64,000 nt of DNA from the NCBI GenBank assembly GCA_963709175.1, contig CAVPVK010000011.1, forward strand, positions 186,001 to 250,000, written 5' to 3'. Below the pieces are notes generated by a model, which searched no databases, was not told the DNA's origin, and was given only the letters and a program-made list of their open reading frames with translations. Origin of the DNA: JANXQG01 sp963709175 (GTDB lineage: Bacteria > Planctomycetota > Planctomycetia > Pirellulales > Thermoguttaceae). Of this stretch, positions 1-10,132 are shown one piece after another (position 1 is the stretch's first letter; every line of letters begins with the position of its first letter). The translations under genes and the position numbers were made by a program.

Positions 1-3000
1 GCGTCCCTTGCATTTGGTCTTCCGCGCCGTTGCCCACGATCGTGTTGTCGTGAGCCACGACGATATATTGGTCGCCCATCCGCTTGACCAGCAGCTCCTT
101 GACGGAAATGCCCGCCCGGACCGGCAACTGCACGTCGGCCATCGTGCGGCCATCATCCAGCGCGATCAACACGAAATGCCCGTCCGGTTCCAACACGCCC
201 ACCGCCTCGTCACCGACGACGGCCACATGGGCCGCCGAGCTGAACTTCCGCGTCGGCCAAACGGCCTTCTGCTGCCAGGGATCGAAAAGGGCCAGGGCAT
301 GATCGTTGTCGTCCTCGTCCTGCCCCCAAGTGAGCAAATAGCGGCCGACGAAGTCCATGCCCGAATCGGCTAGAGTGGAAGTCTCGCCGCGAACTACGCC
401 ACCGTAGCGGGGTCCAGCGTCAGACTTCCGCGGAATCTTCCGCGTGCCCAGCAGTTGGCCGTCGCTGGCCCGATAGACCGTGGCTTCGTCACTACCGGGC
501 GCCAGGACGAGCAGATATTGCTCGTCGCCAAAGACTTCACTGCCGCGCGGCAGATCCTTGCGCTCCCATAACGGTTCACCGTTGGCGGGATCGACGACCA
601 CAAGGTTCCGCCTCCGTACGAAGGAAACATAACGGGCGGTGACTGGACCGAAGGGATTGGTGCGGAAATCGGGATCGATGCCGTTGTTGATTAACACTGC
701 GTTGCCGACGCTGTCGGTTGAAGTGTCCGTCAGGTCCTGCGTCCACAGCAACGCGTGGGATTTCCCCGACACGCCCCAGGGATCGAGGGCGCAGATCTTC
801 GTCCCCACGCAAATCACCAGCAAGTGGCCGCAACTGCGAGCAAGCGTGGAATAGGGATTGTAACCGCCGCCAATCACCCGCTGGTTATCCGCCAACCGCA
901 TCGGCCGTTGCAGGTTTCCTAAACCGTCACGGAGCACAACTTCTTGCTGGAGATTGAAACTGACGGTGTAATCCCTGAAAAACGGCTCGCTGGGCCCGCC
1001 GAAGCGAACGTCGAAATGCAGACCGCGATTGACAATACTTTCATTGGTGTCGGGCTTGTTGACCTCCACTTCACCAGCCGGCCAAGCGGGCGGCGATAGG
1101 TTGAGTTCTCGGCGGAGGTCGTCCCAAGGCGATGCGGCGATCCATTGCGCGGGCGTCTTGCCCGCAATGAGCACGTCGGCAAAGCGTTCCAAAAGCAGCC
1201 GGCAACAAGCGGCGGCATCGCTGCGGCGGCGGGTGCGGGCCTCACCCTCGGCGGAGTGGCTGAGGCGATAATTCAACTCGGCCATATCAGCCAGCAGCGC
1301 CGCATGCGCCTTGCGATCGCTGAGATCGACGGTGGATGCCATGAGAAGCTCCGCTTCGAGGATTCGCCCCGCCTCGATGAAGCGATGCAGTAGCTCCTTC
1401 CGCGCCTCGGCCGACTGGGGCTGATTGCCAAAGCAGGCCAGGAACTGCTGCAAACTGTCGCAGCCCGTATCCATTTTGGCCTCTTCCAAGCGCCGCTGCA
1501 CGATGTCATCCAGGGCAGTGGCCGCTTGCTGGCCGCCTTCCTGGCGGAGCATGCCAAGCCGCGCCCGCACCCAACAGTCGCGGCGAACGAGGTAGGAGCG
1601 CTCGACCTTTTCCAGGGCCGATTTCGTGCCCTCGATATCGAGAAGCTTCAGGTAGAAGTCGATCGCCTGCCGCCACTGATGGGCTTGATGCAGGCCGGCG
1701 GCCATATAGCGGTAATATGCGGTCTTCTGGGCGGCGTCGTCCAGCAAGGGCTCCAACTCGCTCGCCATCGCGCGATGCGTGGCAAAGTCGTCGCGCAATC
1801 CAGTCAAAAGGGCGTCGCGAAGCAGTTCTCGCGTGCGACCATGCGATTCTGCTTTCTTGTCCAGGCTGAAGGCCCGGCGAAAATCGGCCACCGCCGCGGC
1901 GGGCTTGCCGGCATCCATGAGCATTTCGCCGCGGAGCGTGAGCCCCTCGACGTCGTTGGGATTGGCCGCCAAGAGCCGCGAGACTTCCTCTCGGGCAGTG
2001 TCGGCCTCGTAATAAACCTCCAAGCCGTCCAGACCCTGTGAAATCACGCGGCCACGATAGCAAATCAGGTTACCAGGCACAGCGCTGCGGCGAGACTTGG
2101 CTGTGGCCACGATTTTGCCCTCGTTCAGATCGATAGCCGCCACTTCGCCGGTGCTCAACGGCAAGTAATACTGGTCGCCGACATAACAGCCGTGGCCGCA
2201 AACGTTGGCCCCCGTGGGCAGGGCAAGCGATCGGCCGCCCCATCCGCTCCGGCCGTCTTCCAACTTGATCGCGTCGACCGCGTTGCGACTCACCAGCACG
2301 ATCAGGCCCTTGTGGACACAGGCGACGTAAAGGTGCTCGCCGCGGGGCTGCGGTTGCCAAACCGGCTTGCCGTCGGCCAAGTCGAGGCAATAGAGCGCGT
2401 TGGCCTCGGCGGGCGTGAGCAAGACTCGCCCGTTGGCAATAACCGCCGTGCCGTCCAGCCACCGCGGCGTGAAACCGCCGGAATTGTTGTACGGATTGAA
2501 AACCACCCCGCGGAAACGTCGGCCGCCCGGTTGGCCCGGTTCGCCCGGCCGACTATAAACGTAGCCCCAAAGCAGGGCGTGAGTGGCCATGTCAACGGCC
2601 ACCACGCAATCCGAGCCGGTTGGACAGATCAGCGCGCCATCGCTATACGAAGGCGAGACACCCGCCAGCCGGCGCGTCGAATCCTGAGTTATATTCGTCT
2701 CGACGGTCGACAATTGCTGGTGCCAGAGAATTTGCCCTTTGGCAGCGTCGATCGCCAGGAGGCGGATTTCGTCCTTGATTTCGGCCAAAACATAGAGCTG
2801 ACCGCGGAGCGGCAACGGCGGCCCGAGGAAAAAGGCATCGCCCAGCCCTTGGGATTTTAGTTCCAACGAGTCGTCGCCACCCAGTTCCCAAACATGCTTG
2901 CCGCCTTCATTGGGTCCGCCCTTGCCGAAGATGTCGTAGGCCACGAGCTTGTTGCTGGGGCCGTGGCTGGAAGCGTCGCCACGGCCGCCGATGAATATCC

Positions 3001-4295
3001 CGCCGTAGTTTCCGTTGACCGCCAGCGGCAAGTCCTCAATCACGAACAGCCGCTGTCCGTCGCTGCTGAGCGTGCCGTAAGTGGCGTCGTCCCAAATCCG
3101 CTGGCCATATTGGGCCGGTTGGCTCATGTTGCGGCCGTTGATCCACACTGTGCCGAAGCGGTTGGGATGCTGCTCCTCGGCCTCAGATTCCGATTCGGTC
3201 TGCCAGATCCGCTTGCCGGTCTTGAAGTCGATGGCTAGCACTTCCCGCACCGTGCGCATGAAGATTCGATCGCCAACTGCCAGGGGATGCAGGCCGGAAA
3301 ACAGGGGAAGGTTGTGTTCGCGATAGTTGTTCTCCTGTTCCAGAATCGCGTCCTGAAGCGGTTTTTCAGCCACGTCAATCCGCCAGCGGAGGTTCAACAA
3401 TGGCATGCCGCCCGTCGTCGCGGCATTCCGCGCGGGGTCGCCGCGAAACATGGCCCAACGATCCGTTTCCACGGCCGCGGACATCGTCTGCAATCCCGTC
3501 GCCTTGGCCAACCAGGACGAGGCGTCGCTTTCCTGGTCAAACCAGGCAACTTCGTGCCCGCCAATCTGCAAAGGGGTCTTGGCCCAGCGATGCTTCAGGT
3601 CGGCCAGCACCGAGCGGCATTCGGCCGGCATACCTGCCTGGTAATAGCAGGCGGCACGGGTGAGCGAAAGCCCCGGTTCGAAGCCGTCGGCCGCGGCTCC
3701 CGCCTCGTGGAGCCGCTTCAAAGTCAGCGCGGCGGCCAGCGGCGCGCCATAGTCCATCTGGTGCAGGGCCAACAGGTAGGTCGCCTCATAGCCGGCTTGT
3801 GTGTGAAAATACCGAGCGGAAACCTCGGACAAGCCCGCAGCATCGCCCGCCGCAACCGACCGATTGAGCTTCTCGCGGGCCTCGGCCCCATTGCGGACCT
3901 CGTAGAGTTCCAGACCCTCGTGAGGCATTTGCCCAAGAAGCTGCTGGGCCTCGGCCTTCATGCTCTTGTAAATCGGGGCCCTAGCATCGGGCTGGTAGAA
4001 CGAGTCTTCGTCGCAGTGGAGAACCTGGCTAATGTCTTCCAGCGCCTCGCCATAGTGGCGATCCTGCAACAGCCTCTTGGCCCGCTTCAGGGCCTGGAGA
4101 ATCTTGCGATCGGGTGCGGCGAAGTTTGCCGGACTGGCGTCGTCGGTTGTGACGGTGCCCCCCGGTGCAACCACCGCCGGCGCCGCGCAACTGGACCCTG
4201 ACTTGGGCTTGCAAAATGCTAACATCAAGACACCCCGTGGCCGCGAGCCCCGCGAATACCAAAGCCCGCGGCACCGCCCATCGCAAATTCCCCAT
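1..4295 (-). CDS. TPR plus PQQ-repeat (BamB-like) exported protein, partial, frameshift in the signal sequence
   Basis: The reading frame is open from 4225 to the left edge (over 1,400 codons), so the C-terminus is missing. The N-terminal third contains tetratricopeptide-like helices. It is followed by outer-membrane-assembly/PQQ-type beta-propeller repeats (for example GKRIWQTE, DGKPVWQPQ, ANGEPLWERKD), a second TPR-like stretch and more propeller blades. Such proteins are common in planctomycetes and probably act in the periplasm; the substrate is unknown. The best start is the ATG at 4295, with GGAGAGG five bases upstream. It opens a hydrophobic signal (ALVFAGLAATG) but runs out of frame after about 21 codons, whereas the main frame has its own ATG at 4225 and continues the hydrophobic stretch (LMLAF). 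A one-base indel near 4230-4234 would join them. Function is inferred from repeats only. Confidence 0.8.
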
Positions 4296-4692
4296 AATTC
4301 CCTCTCCGTTAAGAGAACGTTTCCTTAGATGGTTACCGCGATGGTAAAGTTCCTTTAGCTGTCGCAAACCGCACAACCTCTTATACTAGAAGATAAATGC
4401 TAAAAATGCAAGTCTACGCAACCATTTAGAGTTATACAATAACCGCATTGCGCGGGCGAACTGCGTTCGCAGAAGCGATTTCCCCCGCTAAAATCACGAT
4501 TTCTAGGCCAAAGGTGGGTTGCATTTTTCGCCAAACATCCGTAAAACATCATTCCGAAAGAGCTCGAGACGAACTTGATCCCCCCTGCTGCCGGGTGATG
4601 GAAGATGCTTTGTGACCATCGCGGACGAAAGTGGGGTTAAGGTCCGTCCATCCCACAATTCCATACGAAACACCGTTAGAGGGAAATTTTCC
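4296..4692. other. AT-rich divergent intergenic region
   Basis: This stretch between the PQQ/TPR gene and the HU gene is clearly richer in A+T than its surroundings (about 4330-4450). A TATAAG-like -10 can be read on the minus strand near 4383-4388. I see no open frame that looks coding. It probably carries the promoters of both divergent genes. Confidence 0.4.
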
Positions 4693-5019
4693 ATGGCAAA
4701 AGCTGCCCCGAAAGCTCCTACGAAGACCGAGGTTCTGAAGAACATTGCCGAGGCCTCGGGTGTGGACAAGAAGGAAGTAACCAAGGTGATGGACGCCTTG
4801 GCGGACGAGATCAAGAAGACCCTGGGGCCACAGGGCACCGGCGTATTCGCTATTCCCGGTCTGGTGAAGATCGAACGCAAGGTGGTTGCCGCCGTGCCGG
4901 AACGCAAGCACGTGCCGGACCCCTTCAAGAAAGGCGAGTTCCGGGATTATCCGGCCAAGCCCGAGTCGGTGAAGGTCAAGGTCCGGGCGTTGAAGAGCCT
5001 CAAAGACATGGTGGTATGA
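4693..5019 (+). CDS. HU-family DNA-binding protein
   Basis: A 108-residue basic protein of the HU/IHF family, which bends and compacts DNA in the nucleoid. The N-terminal helices (TKTEVLKNIAEASGVDKKEV) and the beta-arm/core region (GTGVFAIPGLVKIERK) match the family. An Ala/Lys/Pro-rich N-terminus (MAKAAPKAPTK) precedes the fold, and the C-terminal part is slightly longer than in E. coli HU. The start is set at the ATG at 4693 because AGAGGG lies about 9 bases upstream; an upstream in-frame start at 4612 lacks such a site. It is a single gene facing maf, with a palindromic repeat between the two 3' ends. Confidence 0.9.
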   Translation: MAKAAPKAPTKTEVLKNIAEASGVDKKEVTKVMDALADEIKKTLGPQGTGVFAIPGLVKIERKVVAAVPERKHVPDPFKKGEFRDYPAKPESVKVKVRALKSLKDMVV

Positions 5020-5020
5020 G

Positions 5021-5100
5021 GAAATGACGAAACCCAAATGACGAATGACGAGCGATGAAACAGCGAGTTTCGTCGTTCGTCATTCGTCATTCGTCATTTC
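5021..5100. repeat. Inverted repeat of ATGACGAA units between hup and maf, possible bidirectional terminator
   Basis: The left arm (5021-5062) and right arm (5067-5100) are reverse complements built from repeated TGACGAA units, with a 7-base interruption and two mismatches. The arms are separated by only about four bases, so a long hairpin is possible. The right arm encodes the last residues and stop codon of Maf (MTNDE). It lies between two convergent genes, which suits a transcription stop. Confidence 0.6.
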
Positions 5101-5673
5101 GCCCAGCATTTCCGCCAGGAGTTCCATGGGCAGTCCGACCACGTTGGTCTCGCTGCCTTGCACGACGTGGACCCAACCCAAGCGGTCCTGGTAGCCAAAT
5201 CCGCCGGCCTTGCCTTCCCAGAGGCCGCTGGCCAGGTAGTCGTCGATCTCGGCGTCCGCCAGTCGATCCATCCGCAACCGGCTGACGGCAACGCGGACGC
5301 GAGCGATGCCCCCCGGCACGTTCCAGAGGCAAAGTCCGCTGAGGACGCGGTGTTCGCGTCCGCTGAGCATTTGGAGCATCTGCCGTGCATGGGCATCGTT
5401 GGCCGGCTTGCCGAGGATCTGCCCCTCGCACTCGGCCACGGTATCGCAACCTAGCACAAGGCCGCGAGCGATGCGCAGTGCTACGTCGGTCGCCTTTTGC
5501 CGAGCGAGCCGGGCAACGAGTTCCGCGGGACTTTCCCGGCTGCAGATGCCGCATTCGGCCTTTTCGTCGGGCACGACGACATCGAAGTCATACCCGGCCT
5601 CGGCAAGCAGTTCCCGCCGCCGCGGCGAGCGGCTGGCGAGGATCAATCGGGGGCGCATGGGTTGGTCCGCCAT
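5080..5673 (-). CDS. maf: Maf-family nucleotide pyrophosphatase
   Basis: A 197-residue cytoplasmic protein of the Maf/HAM1-like family, which hydrolyses non-canonical or canonical nucleoside triphosphates to monophosphates and was first linked to septum inhibition. The N-terminal LILASRSPRRRELL signature, the VLGCDTV segment, the GKP motif and the SGLWEGKAGGFGYQ region are all present. Length is normal for the family. The last few codons lie inside an intergenic-type TGACGAA repeat, so the extreme C-terminus is probably not native to the fold. The substrate (dTTP/UTP or 7-methyl-GTP) cannot be assigned from the sequence alone. Confidence 0.93.
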   Translation of the reverse strand: MADQPMRPRLILASRSPRRRELLAEAGYDFDVVVPDEKAECGICSRESPAELVARLARQKATDVALRIARGLVLGCDTVAECEGQILGKPANDAHARQMLQMLSGREHRVLSGLCLWNVPGGIARVRVAVSRLRMDRLADAEIDDYLASGLWEGKAGGFGYQDRLGWVHVVQGSETNVVGLPMELLAEMLGEMTNDE

Positions 5674-5715
5674 TCAACGGCATCCTAGTGGGCAATCGGA
5701 GGGTTGAAAAAAGGT

Positions 5716-5764
5716 GAGATCTGAAATCCGAGATCTGAGATTTGACATTTCAGATCTGAAATCC
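5716..5764. repeat. AGATCTGAAATC-type palindromic intergenic repeat
   Basis: The words GATCTGAAATCC and GAGATCTGA occur in direct and inverted orientation within 49 bases, and the segment can fold on itself. Related word sets appear at about 24783-24814 and 53500-53556, so this seems to be one copy of a dispersed intergenic family. Confidence 0.5.
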
Positions 5765-5812
5765 TATTCCTAGCGGAAGTATACCCGTCCCCCACCGGTC
5801 CTCCAACCTCCC

Positions 5813-6502
5813 ATGTCCATCCCTGCCCTTGAAGTTCTCTATGAAGACAATCATCTCCTGGTGCTCAACAAGCCGGCCGGGTTGCCAACGATGGGCACAC
5901 CGGGACCAGCTCCCACGTTGTTGATCTTGGCCAAGGACTATATCAAAGCCAAATACCACAAGCCGGGCAACGTCTATCTGGGCGTGATGAGCAGGCTTGA
6001 CGCCCCGGTGACGGGCGTGGTGTTGCTAGCACGCACGTCGAAGGCAGCCGCGCGCATGACCGAGCAGTTTCGTACGCACGCGGTGCAAAAGGTTTATTGG
6101 GCGCTGGTCGAGGGCAGTCCGCCCGAGACTGCCGGCACGCTCGTGGACTGGCTGACACAGGACGAGCGGCACCGCCGCATGCACGTGGTCGCCGCTGATC
6201 AAGCGGGGGCGAAGGAGGCCCGGTTGTCCTATCGCGTGCTGGCCGGCGACGGGCGGATGTCGCTGGTGGAGGTGCAGTTGGAGACGGGCCGCAAGCACCA
6301 GATACGCCTGCAAATGGCACACCATGGGCATCCGGTGGCAGGTGACCGCAAGTACGGCAGCCAACTGAAGTTTTCGACCGGCATCGCCTTGCACGCCCGG
6401 CGCCTGGTGGTCGCCCATCCGGTCCGCGACGAGTCCCTGGTGCTCGAAGCACCGCTGCCGAAGTCGTGGCCTCGAGGAATGTGGCGCAGGGAGGGGCTAT
6501 AA
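5813..6502 (+). CDS. RluA-family RNA pseudouridine synthase
   Basis: A 229-residue enzyme that isomerises uridine to pseudouridine in rRNA or tRNA. It shows the family order: EDNHLLVLNKPAGLPT, then SRLDAPVTG carrying the presumed catalytic Asp (the usual context is HRLD, so the His is replaced by Ser), then ARLSYRVL and the C-terminal ETGRKHQIRLQMAHHGHPVAGDRKYG motif. There is no N-terminal S4 domain, as in the RluA/RluC-short group. The target base cannot be assigned. It stands alone between the Maf gene (divergent) and the kinase gene downstream. Confidence 0.92.
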   Translation: MSIPALEVLYEDNHLLVLNKPAGLPTMGTPGPAPTLLILAKDYIKAKYHKPGNVYLGVMSRLDAPVTGVVLLARTSKAAARMTEQFRTHAVQKVYWALVEGSPPETAGTLVDWLTQDERHRRMHVVAADQAGAKEARLSYRVLAGDGRMSLVEVQLETGRKHQIRLQMAHHGHPVAGDRKYGSQLKFSTGIALHARRLVVAHPVRDESLVLEAPLPKSWPRGMWRREGL

Positions 6503-6636
6503 TCGATCGCCGTTGCGGCGTTTTCGGACCGCAAACCGCCGGCCCACGGCTTGCCACTTTACTCAAGGCAGAGTAGCCTAACGAGTAGGCTAATTATCTT
6601 TTTTGCGCACGTTCCTCCCCTTGTCGGCCAGTCCTG

Positions 6637-8169
6637 GTGAGTGAAACCCGTCGCCTGAATTTCGAAAAATGCGCCTTGACCAGCGGGTTGCTGACTATCC
6701 AGCAACTCGACGAGGCCCGGTTGGCCCTGCGCAATGGCGGCGTAGCCGGTACGCCGGTTGGCGGCCAGTCCGCCACCAGCCCCACCGACCAGGAACTCTC
6801 CGAGAAGATCGTGGAAATTGGTTTGCTGAACGCATGGCAGGCCAAGCAACTGCTGGACGGCCGTACCAAATTCACTCTCGGATCCTACCGCATCATCGAC
6901 TCGCTGGGCCAGGGCGGCATGGGACACGTCTTCAAAGCGGAAGATCCCATTCTAAAACGCGTGGTGGCCATCAAGGTCCTGCCCAAAGGCAAGTCGACGC
7001 CCGAGGCCATTGCCAATTTCACCCGCGAGACCCACGCCCTCAGCAGCTTGAGCCATCCCAAACTGGTGCGGGCGGTTGACGCCGGCAACGATGGCAACGT
7101 GCATTTCCTGGTCACGGAGTTCGTGCCCGGCAGCGACCTGCGGAAACTGGTCCGTCGCAGCGGCCCGCTAAGCATGGAAGCAGCATCCTACATCATCTCC
7201 CAGGTCGCCGAGGGACTGCATCAGGCCCATCAGCAAGGCATAGTACACCGCGACGTGAAGCCGGGCAACGTGCTCGTCACGCCGGAAGGCGACGCCAAGC
7301 TTTCGGACCTCGGCCTGGCCGGTCCGATGTACTCGTCCCACGCCGACCAGGACCCTCGCTACGGCAAGATCGTGGGCACGGCCGACTACCTTTCGCCCGA
7401 CCATATTCAGTCGCCATGGAACCCGGTGCCGGCCTGGGATATTTACTCGCTGGGCTGCACGTTGTATTACGCGGTGACGGGCAAAGTGCCGTTTCCTGGC
7501 GGCACGACGTCGGACAAGGCGCGGGCCCATTGCGGCCTGAAACCGCTCGACCCGCGACGCTTGAACCACCAACTGAGCGACACCTTCGTCGACGTGATTG
7601 CCGATCTGATGGCTAAAGACCCGGCGGAACGGGTGCCGTCGGCTTTGGCGGTGATCGAACGACTGGCGCCGTGGGCCAAGGAATTCCAGCGGCAACGGCA
7701 AGCGGCCGCCAATGCCGGACCGCCCGCGCCGCCACTACTGCCTACGGGGGAGCAGCCCGTCGCAACCTCGGCCATGGCCATCACGCCGCTGGAGCCTCTG
7801 GGGCAGCCTGGAACGGCGCCAACCACAGTGCCGCCGCCGCTTCCATCCGTGCCGTCAGAGAACGACCGGTTCTCAATACCGGTGGTGCCACCGCCAGTGG
7901 TCACGCCGCCGGTAGAGGGTTGGGATTGGGACAACTTCGCGGCGGGCGACATTCCGCCGGCGGTCGAGGAAGTGCAGTTGCGCGACACACTGCCGGACCT
8001 GCCTACCGGGATGGAAGGCGCATCGGACAGCGAGGTGAGTATGAGCCTGATCGTGGAGCCGCCGCGGAGGCTGCCGATCGAGTTGCTGGTGGCGCTGGTG
8101 CTGGCGCCGGTAGTGCTGGCGGGGTTGGGGCTGCTGGTGGCCTGGCTGTTCAATATCATGCTGTTTTAA
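6637..8169 (+). CDS. Membrane-anchored serine/threonine protein kinase
   Basis: A 510-residue Hanks-type kinase. An N-terminal region of about 80 residues of the kind that often precedes the kinase domain in planctomycetes (TSGLLTIQQLDEA, then LLNAWQAKQLL) leads to the kinase domain at about 83-350. That domain has the glycine loop GQGGMGHVF, the AIK lysine (113), HRDVKPGN as catalytic loop and DLGLAG in place of DFG. A Pro-rich linker follows and a single C-terminal membrane helix (about 485-510), so the kinase domain should face the cytoplasm. Translation appears to start at a GTG at 6637; no clear Shine-Dalgarno sequence is visible. Substrates are unknown. Confidence 0.93.
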   Translation: MSETRRLNFEKCALTSGLLTIQQLDEARLALRNGGVAGTPVGGQSATSPTDQELSEKIVEIGLLNAWQAKQLLDGRTKFTLGSYRIIDSLGQGGMGHVFKAEDPILKRVVAIKVLPKGKSTPEAIANFTRETHALSSLSHPKLVRAVDAGNDGNVHFLVTEFVPGSDLRKLVRRSGPLSMEAASYIISQVAEGLHQAHQQGIVHRDVKPGNVLVTPEGDAKLSDLGLAGPMYSSHADQDPRYGKIVGTADYLSPDHIQSPWNPVPAWDIYSLGCTLYYAVTGKVPFPGGTTSDKARAHCGLKPLDPRRLNHQLSDTFVDVIADLMAKDPAERVPSALAVIERLAPWAKEFQRQRQAAANAGPPAPPLLPTGEQPVATSAMAITPLEPLGQPGTAPTTVPPPLPSVPSENDRFSIPVVPPPVVTPPVEGWDWDNFAAGDIPPAVEEVQLRDTLPDLPTGMEGASDSEVSMSLIVEPPRRLPIELLVALVLAPVVLAGLGLLVAWLFNIMLF

Positions 8170-8173
8170 CCAC

Positions 8174-8701
8174 TTACTTAGCCTTCTTCCCTTTCTGCTC
8201 TCCGTCGATTGCGAACTCCCGCATCCAATACCGCACATCTTCCTCCAGCAATGGGACGCTCGGCCGCTCTGGTCCCGCGGAAACCGCCTCCTGCCGCTGC
8301 CGGCGGGCGTGGACAACCTCGGCGAACCAGACGTCGCTATCGACCGCCCGGGCCCGCCGCCGCTTAGCTGCCCGCTGAAGGCGATGATCGCTGGACACGA
8401 CCGTGAGCCGCTGCGGCGCGGTGTCCTCTCGGATCAGTTGCTCGATGAGTGTATCGGCGTCTTCGTCCCGCGGGGCGAAGCGAACGAGCAGGCCCTTGTG
8501 ATTCGTTTCCCGCCGCAATCCGGGCGGCGGATCATGGGCGTCGAAGACCACAACCGTTCGGGGAACTTCCTCGGGATCGAGCGAGGCGGCCAGAAAATTC
8601 AATAGCGCCAGCCGGGCCTTTTCCAGGCTCGCCGCACCGCGGATCGGCACCGGCACGTCGGCCACATTCAATAGATTGTAACCGTCGATGATGTAAAGCA
8701 C
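8174..8701 (-). CDS. NYN-domain (YacP-like) protein, putative RNase
   Basis: A 175-residue protein of the YacP/NYN (DUF901) family, PIN-like nucleases that in Bacillus (Rae1) cut mRNA on the ribosome. The N-terminal MLYIIDGYNLLN, the VVFDAHDPPPG segment, DEDADTLIEQLI and TVVSSDHRLQRAAKRRRA supply the acidic residues of the PIN-like active site. It probably starts at a GTG at 8701 with a GAGGGG upstream. It converges on the kinase gene with a four-base gap. The C-terminal tail is Lys-rich. Confidence 0.88.
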   Translation of the reverse strand: MLYIIDGYNLLNVADVPVPIRGAASLEKARLALLNFLAASLDPEEVPRTVVVFDAHDPPPGLRRETNHKGLLVRFAPRDEDADTLIEQLIREDTAPQRLTVVSSDHRLQRAAKRRRARAVDSDVWFAEVVHARRQRQEAVSAGPERPSVPLLEEDVRYWMREFAIDGEQKGKKAK

Positions 8702-8715
8702 GGCGCGAATGCCCC

Positions 8716-8820
8716 TCGGAGAAGAAAATTGGGGAAAGGAAAATGAAAGAAAGAAATCGCGTGTAGATCTTTCCCGTTCCTGAGTTTCTTACATTTTCTT
8801 TTCCCCCATCTTCTTTTCCG
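8716..8820. repeat. Long purine/pyrimidine imperfect inverted repeat
   Basis: A purine-rich arm (8718-8756, with the words GAAGAAAATTGGGG and GGAAAATGAAAG) is mirrored by a pyrimidine-rich arm (8785-8819). Reverse-complemented, the second arm matches the first with a few mismatches. The spacer is about 28 bases. It sits upstream of the NYN gene and downstream of pyrC and may terminate pyrBC transcription. Confidence 0.5.
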
Positions 8821-8835
8821 CCTTCTCTTCCGTTC

Positions 8836-10116
8836 TCAACACTTCCTATTCAATTTTACCTTCCCGCCGACCACTACGGCCACCGCCCTGCCCTGCAACT
8901 CCCAGCCGGCAAAAGGCGTGTTGCTGCTCTTCGAGCGAAGTTGGGCCGGATCCACCTTCCAGCGGACCGCCGGATCGATGACCGTGATGTCGGCGTCGGC
9001 CCCGATCCGCAGTGTGCCCTTGTTGAGCTTAAGGATCCGCGCGGGGTTGATCGTCATCTTGGCCAGCGCCGCCGGCCAGTCGAGATGGCCGGGAGAAATC
9101 AACTGCGTGACCACCAGGCCCAGCGAGGTCTCCAGACCCACAATGCCGAAAGGGGCCTGGTCGATCTCTTGCATTTTCTTTTCCTTGGAGTGCGGAGCAT
9201 GGTCGCTGGCGATGCAATCGATGGTGCCGTCCTTGAGCGCGGCAATGATGGTCTCCACGTGCTCCTTGCCCCGCAAGGGTGGGTTCATCTTGTAGTTGGA
9301 GTCGAAGGACCGCAGGTATTCGTCGGTGAGCGTGAAATGGTGCGGCGTGACTTCCGCCGTCACGCGAACGTCCCGCTGTCGAGCCCGCCGCAGCGACTCC
9401 ACGCCGTTGACCGTCGAAATGTGCATCACGTGCAGGCGGCCGCCGGTGGCCTCAGCGAGGGAAATGTCACGGGCGATCATCACGTCCTCGGCGGCGGCGG
9501 GGATGGCCGGCAGGCCGAGCACCAGCGAAACCAGCCCCTCGTGCATCACGCCCTTCTGGCTCAATTCGCGGACCTCGGCGTGGTTCATCACCGGCTTGTC
9601 GAACATCTTGCAGTATTCGAAAGCCCGTCGCATGAGCTCGGCGTCATAGACGGGCGAGCCGTCGTCGCTGAAGCCGACGGCGCCGGCCTCGACCAACTGG
9701 CCGATCTCGGCCAGTTGCTTGCCCTCGCGGTTCTGGCTGACGCAGGCCACGACAAAGACATTGCAGTGGCCCTTGGCGGCAGCCGTCTGGCGGATGAACT
9801 CGACGGTGCCCTGGGTGTCGATGGGCGGATCGGTGTTGGGCATGCAGGCCACCGAAGTGAAGCCGCCGTTAACGGCCGCGGCCGTACCCGTCTCGATGGT
9901 TTCGGCGTCCTCGAAGCCCGGCTCGCGGAGGTGGACGTGGATATCGATCAGCCCCGGAGCCACGATCCGCCCAGCGGCATCGATCGTCTCGGCGCTGCCG
10001 TCGGCGGGGGCATCGTAGGCGGCGATGCGGCCGTCAACCACCAGCAGGTTGGCCACGCGGTCCATATTTTGGCTGGGGTCGATGATGCGGCCATTAGCGA
10101 TTAAGAGTTTGTTCAT
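8836..10116 (-). CDS. pyrC: Dihydroorotase
   Basis: A 426-residue class I dihydroorotase, third step of pyrimidine synthesis (carbamoyl-aspartate to dihydroorotate). The zinc-binding DIHVHLREPG, the CMPNTDPP segment, the histidines in VMNHAE and LHVMHIST, and the ASDHAPHS motif are all present. The length fits the long (PyrC/AllB-like) form that often partners with aspartate carbamoyltransferase. The gene lies 16 bases downstream of pyrB in the same direction, so the two form an operon. Confidence 0.96.
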   Translation of the reverse strand: MNKLLIANGRIIDPSQNMDRVANLLVVDGRIAAYDAPADGSAETIDAAGRIVAPGLIDIHVHLREPGFEDAETIETGTAAAVNGGFTSVACMPNTDPPIDTQGTVEFIRQTAAAKGHCNVFVVACVSQNREGKQLAEIGQLVEAGAVGFSDDGSPVYDAELMRRAFEYCKMFDKPVMNHAEVRELSQKGVMHEGLVSLVLGLPAIPAAAEDVMIARDISLAEATGGRLHVMHISTVNGVESLRRARQRDVRVTAEVTPHHFTLTDEYLRSFDSNYKMNPPLRGKEHVETIIAALKDGTIDCIASDHAPHSKEKKMQEIDQAPFGIVGLETSLGLVVTQLISPGHLDWPAALAKMTINPARILKLNKGTLRIGADADITVIDPAVRWKVDPAQLRSKSSNTPFAGWELQGRAVAVVVGGKVKLNRKC

Positions 10117-10132
10117 GGGGCAAGCCTGCGTT

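Noticed and set aside
3287..4201. A 304-codon plus-strand open frame
   Set aside because: It is antisense to the PQQ/TPR gene, Arg/Gly/His-rich, and matches the mirror of a GC-rich coding frame.
8941..10104. A 387-codon plus-strand open frame opposite pyrC
   Set aside because: PyrC carries all catalytic motifs on the other strand; this frame is its shadow.
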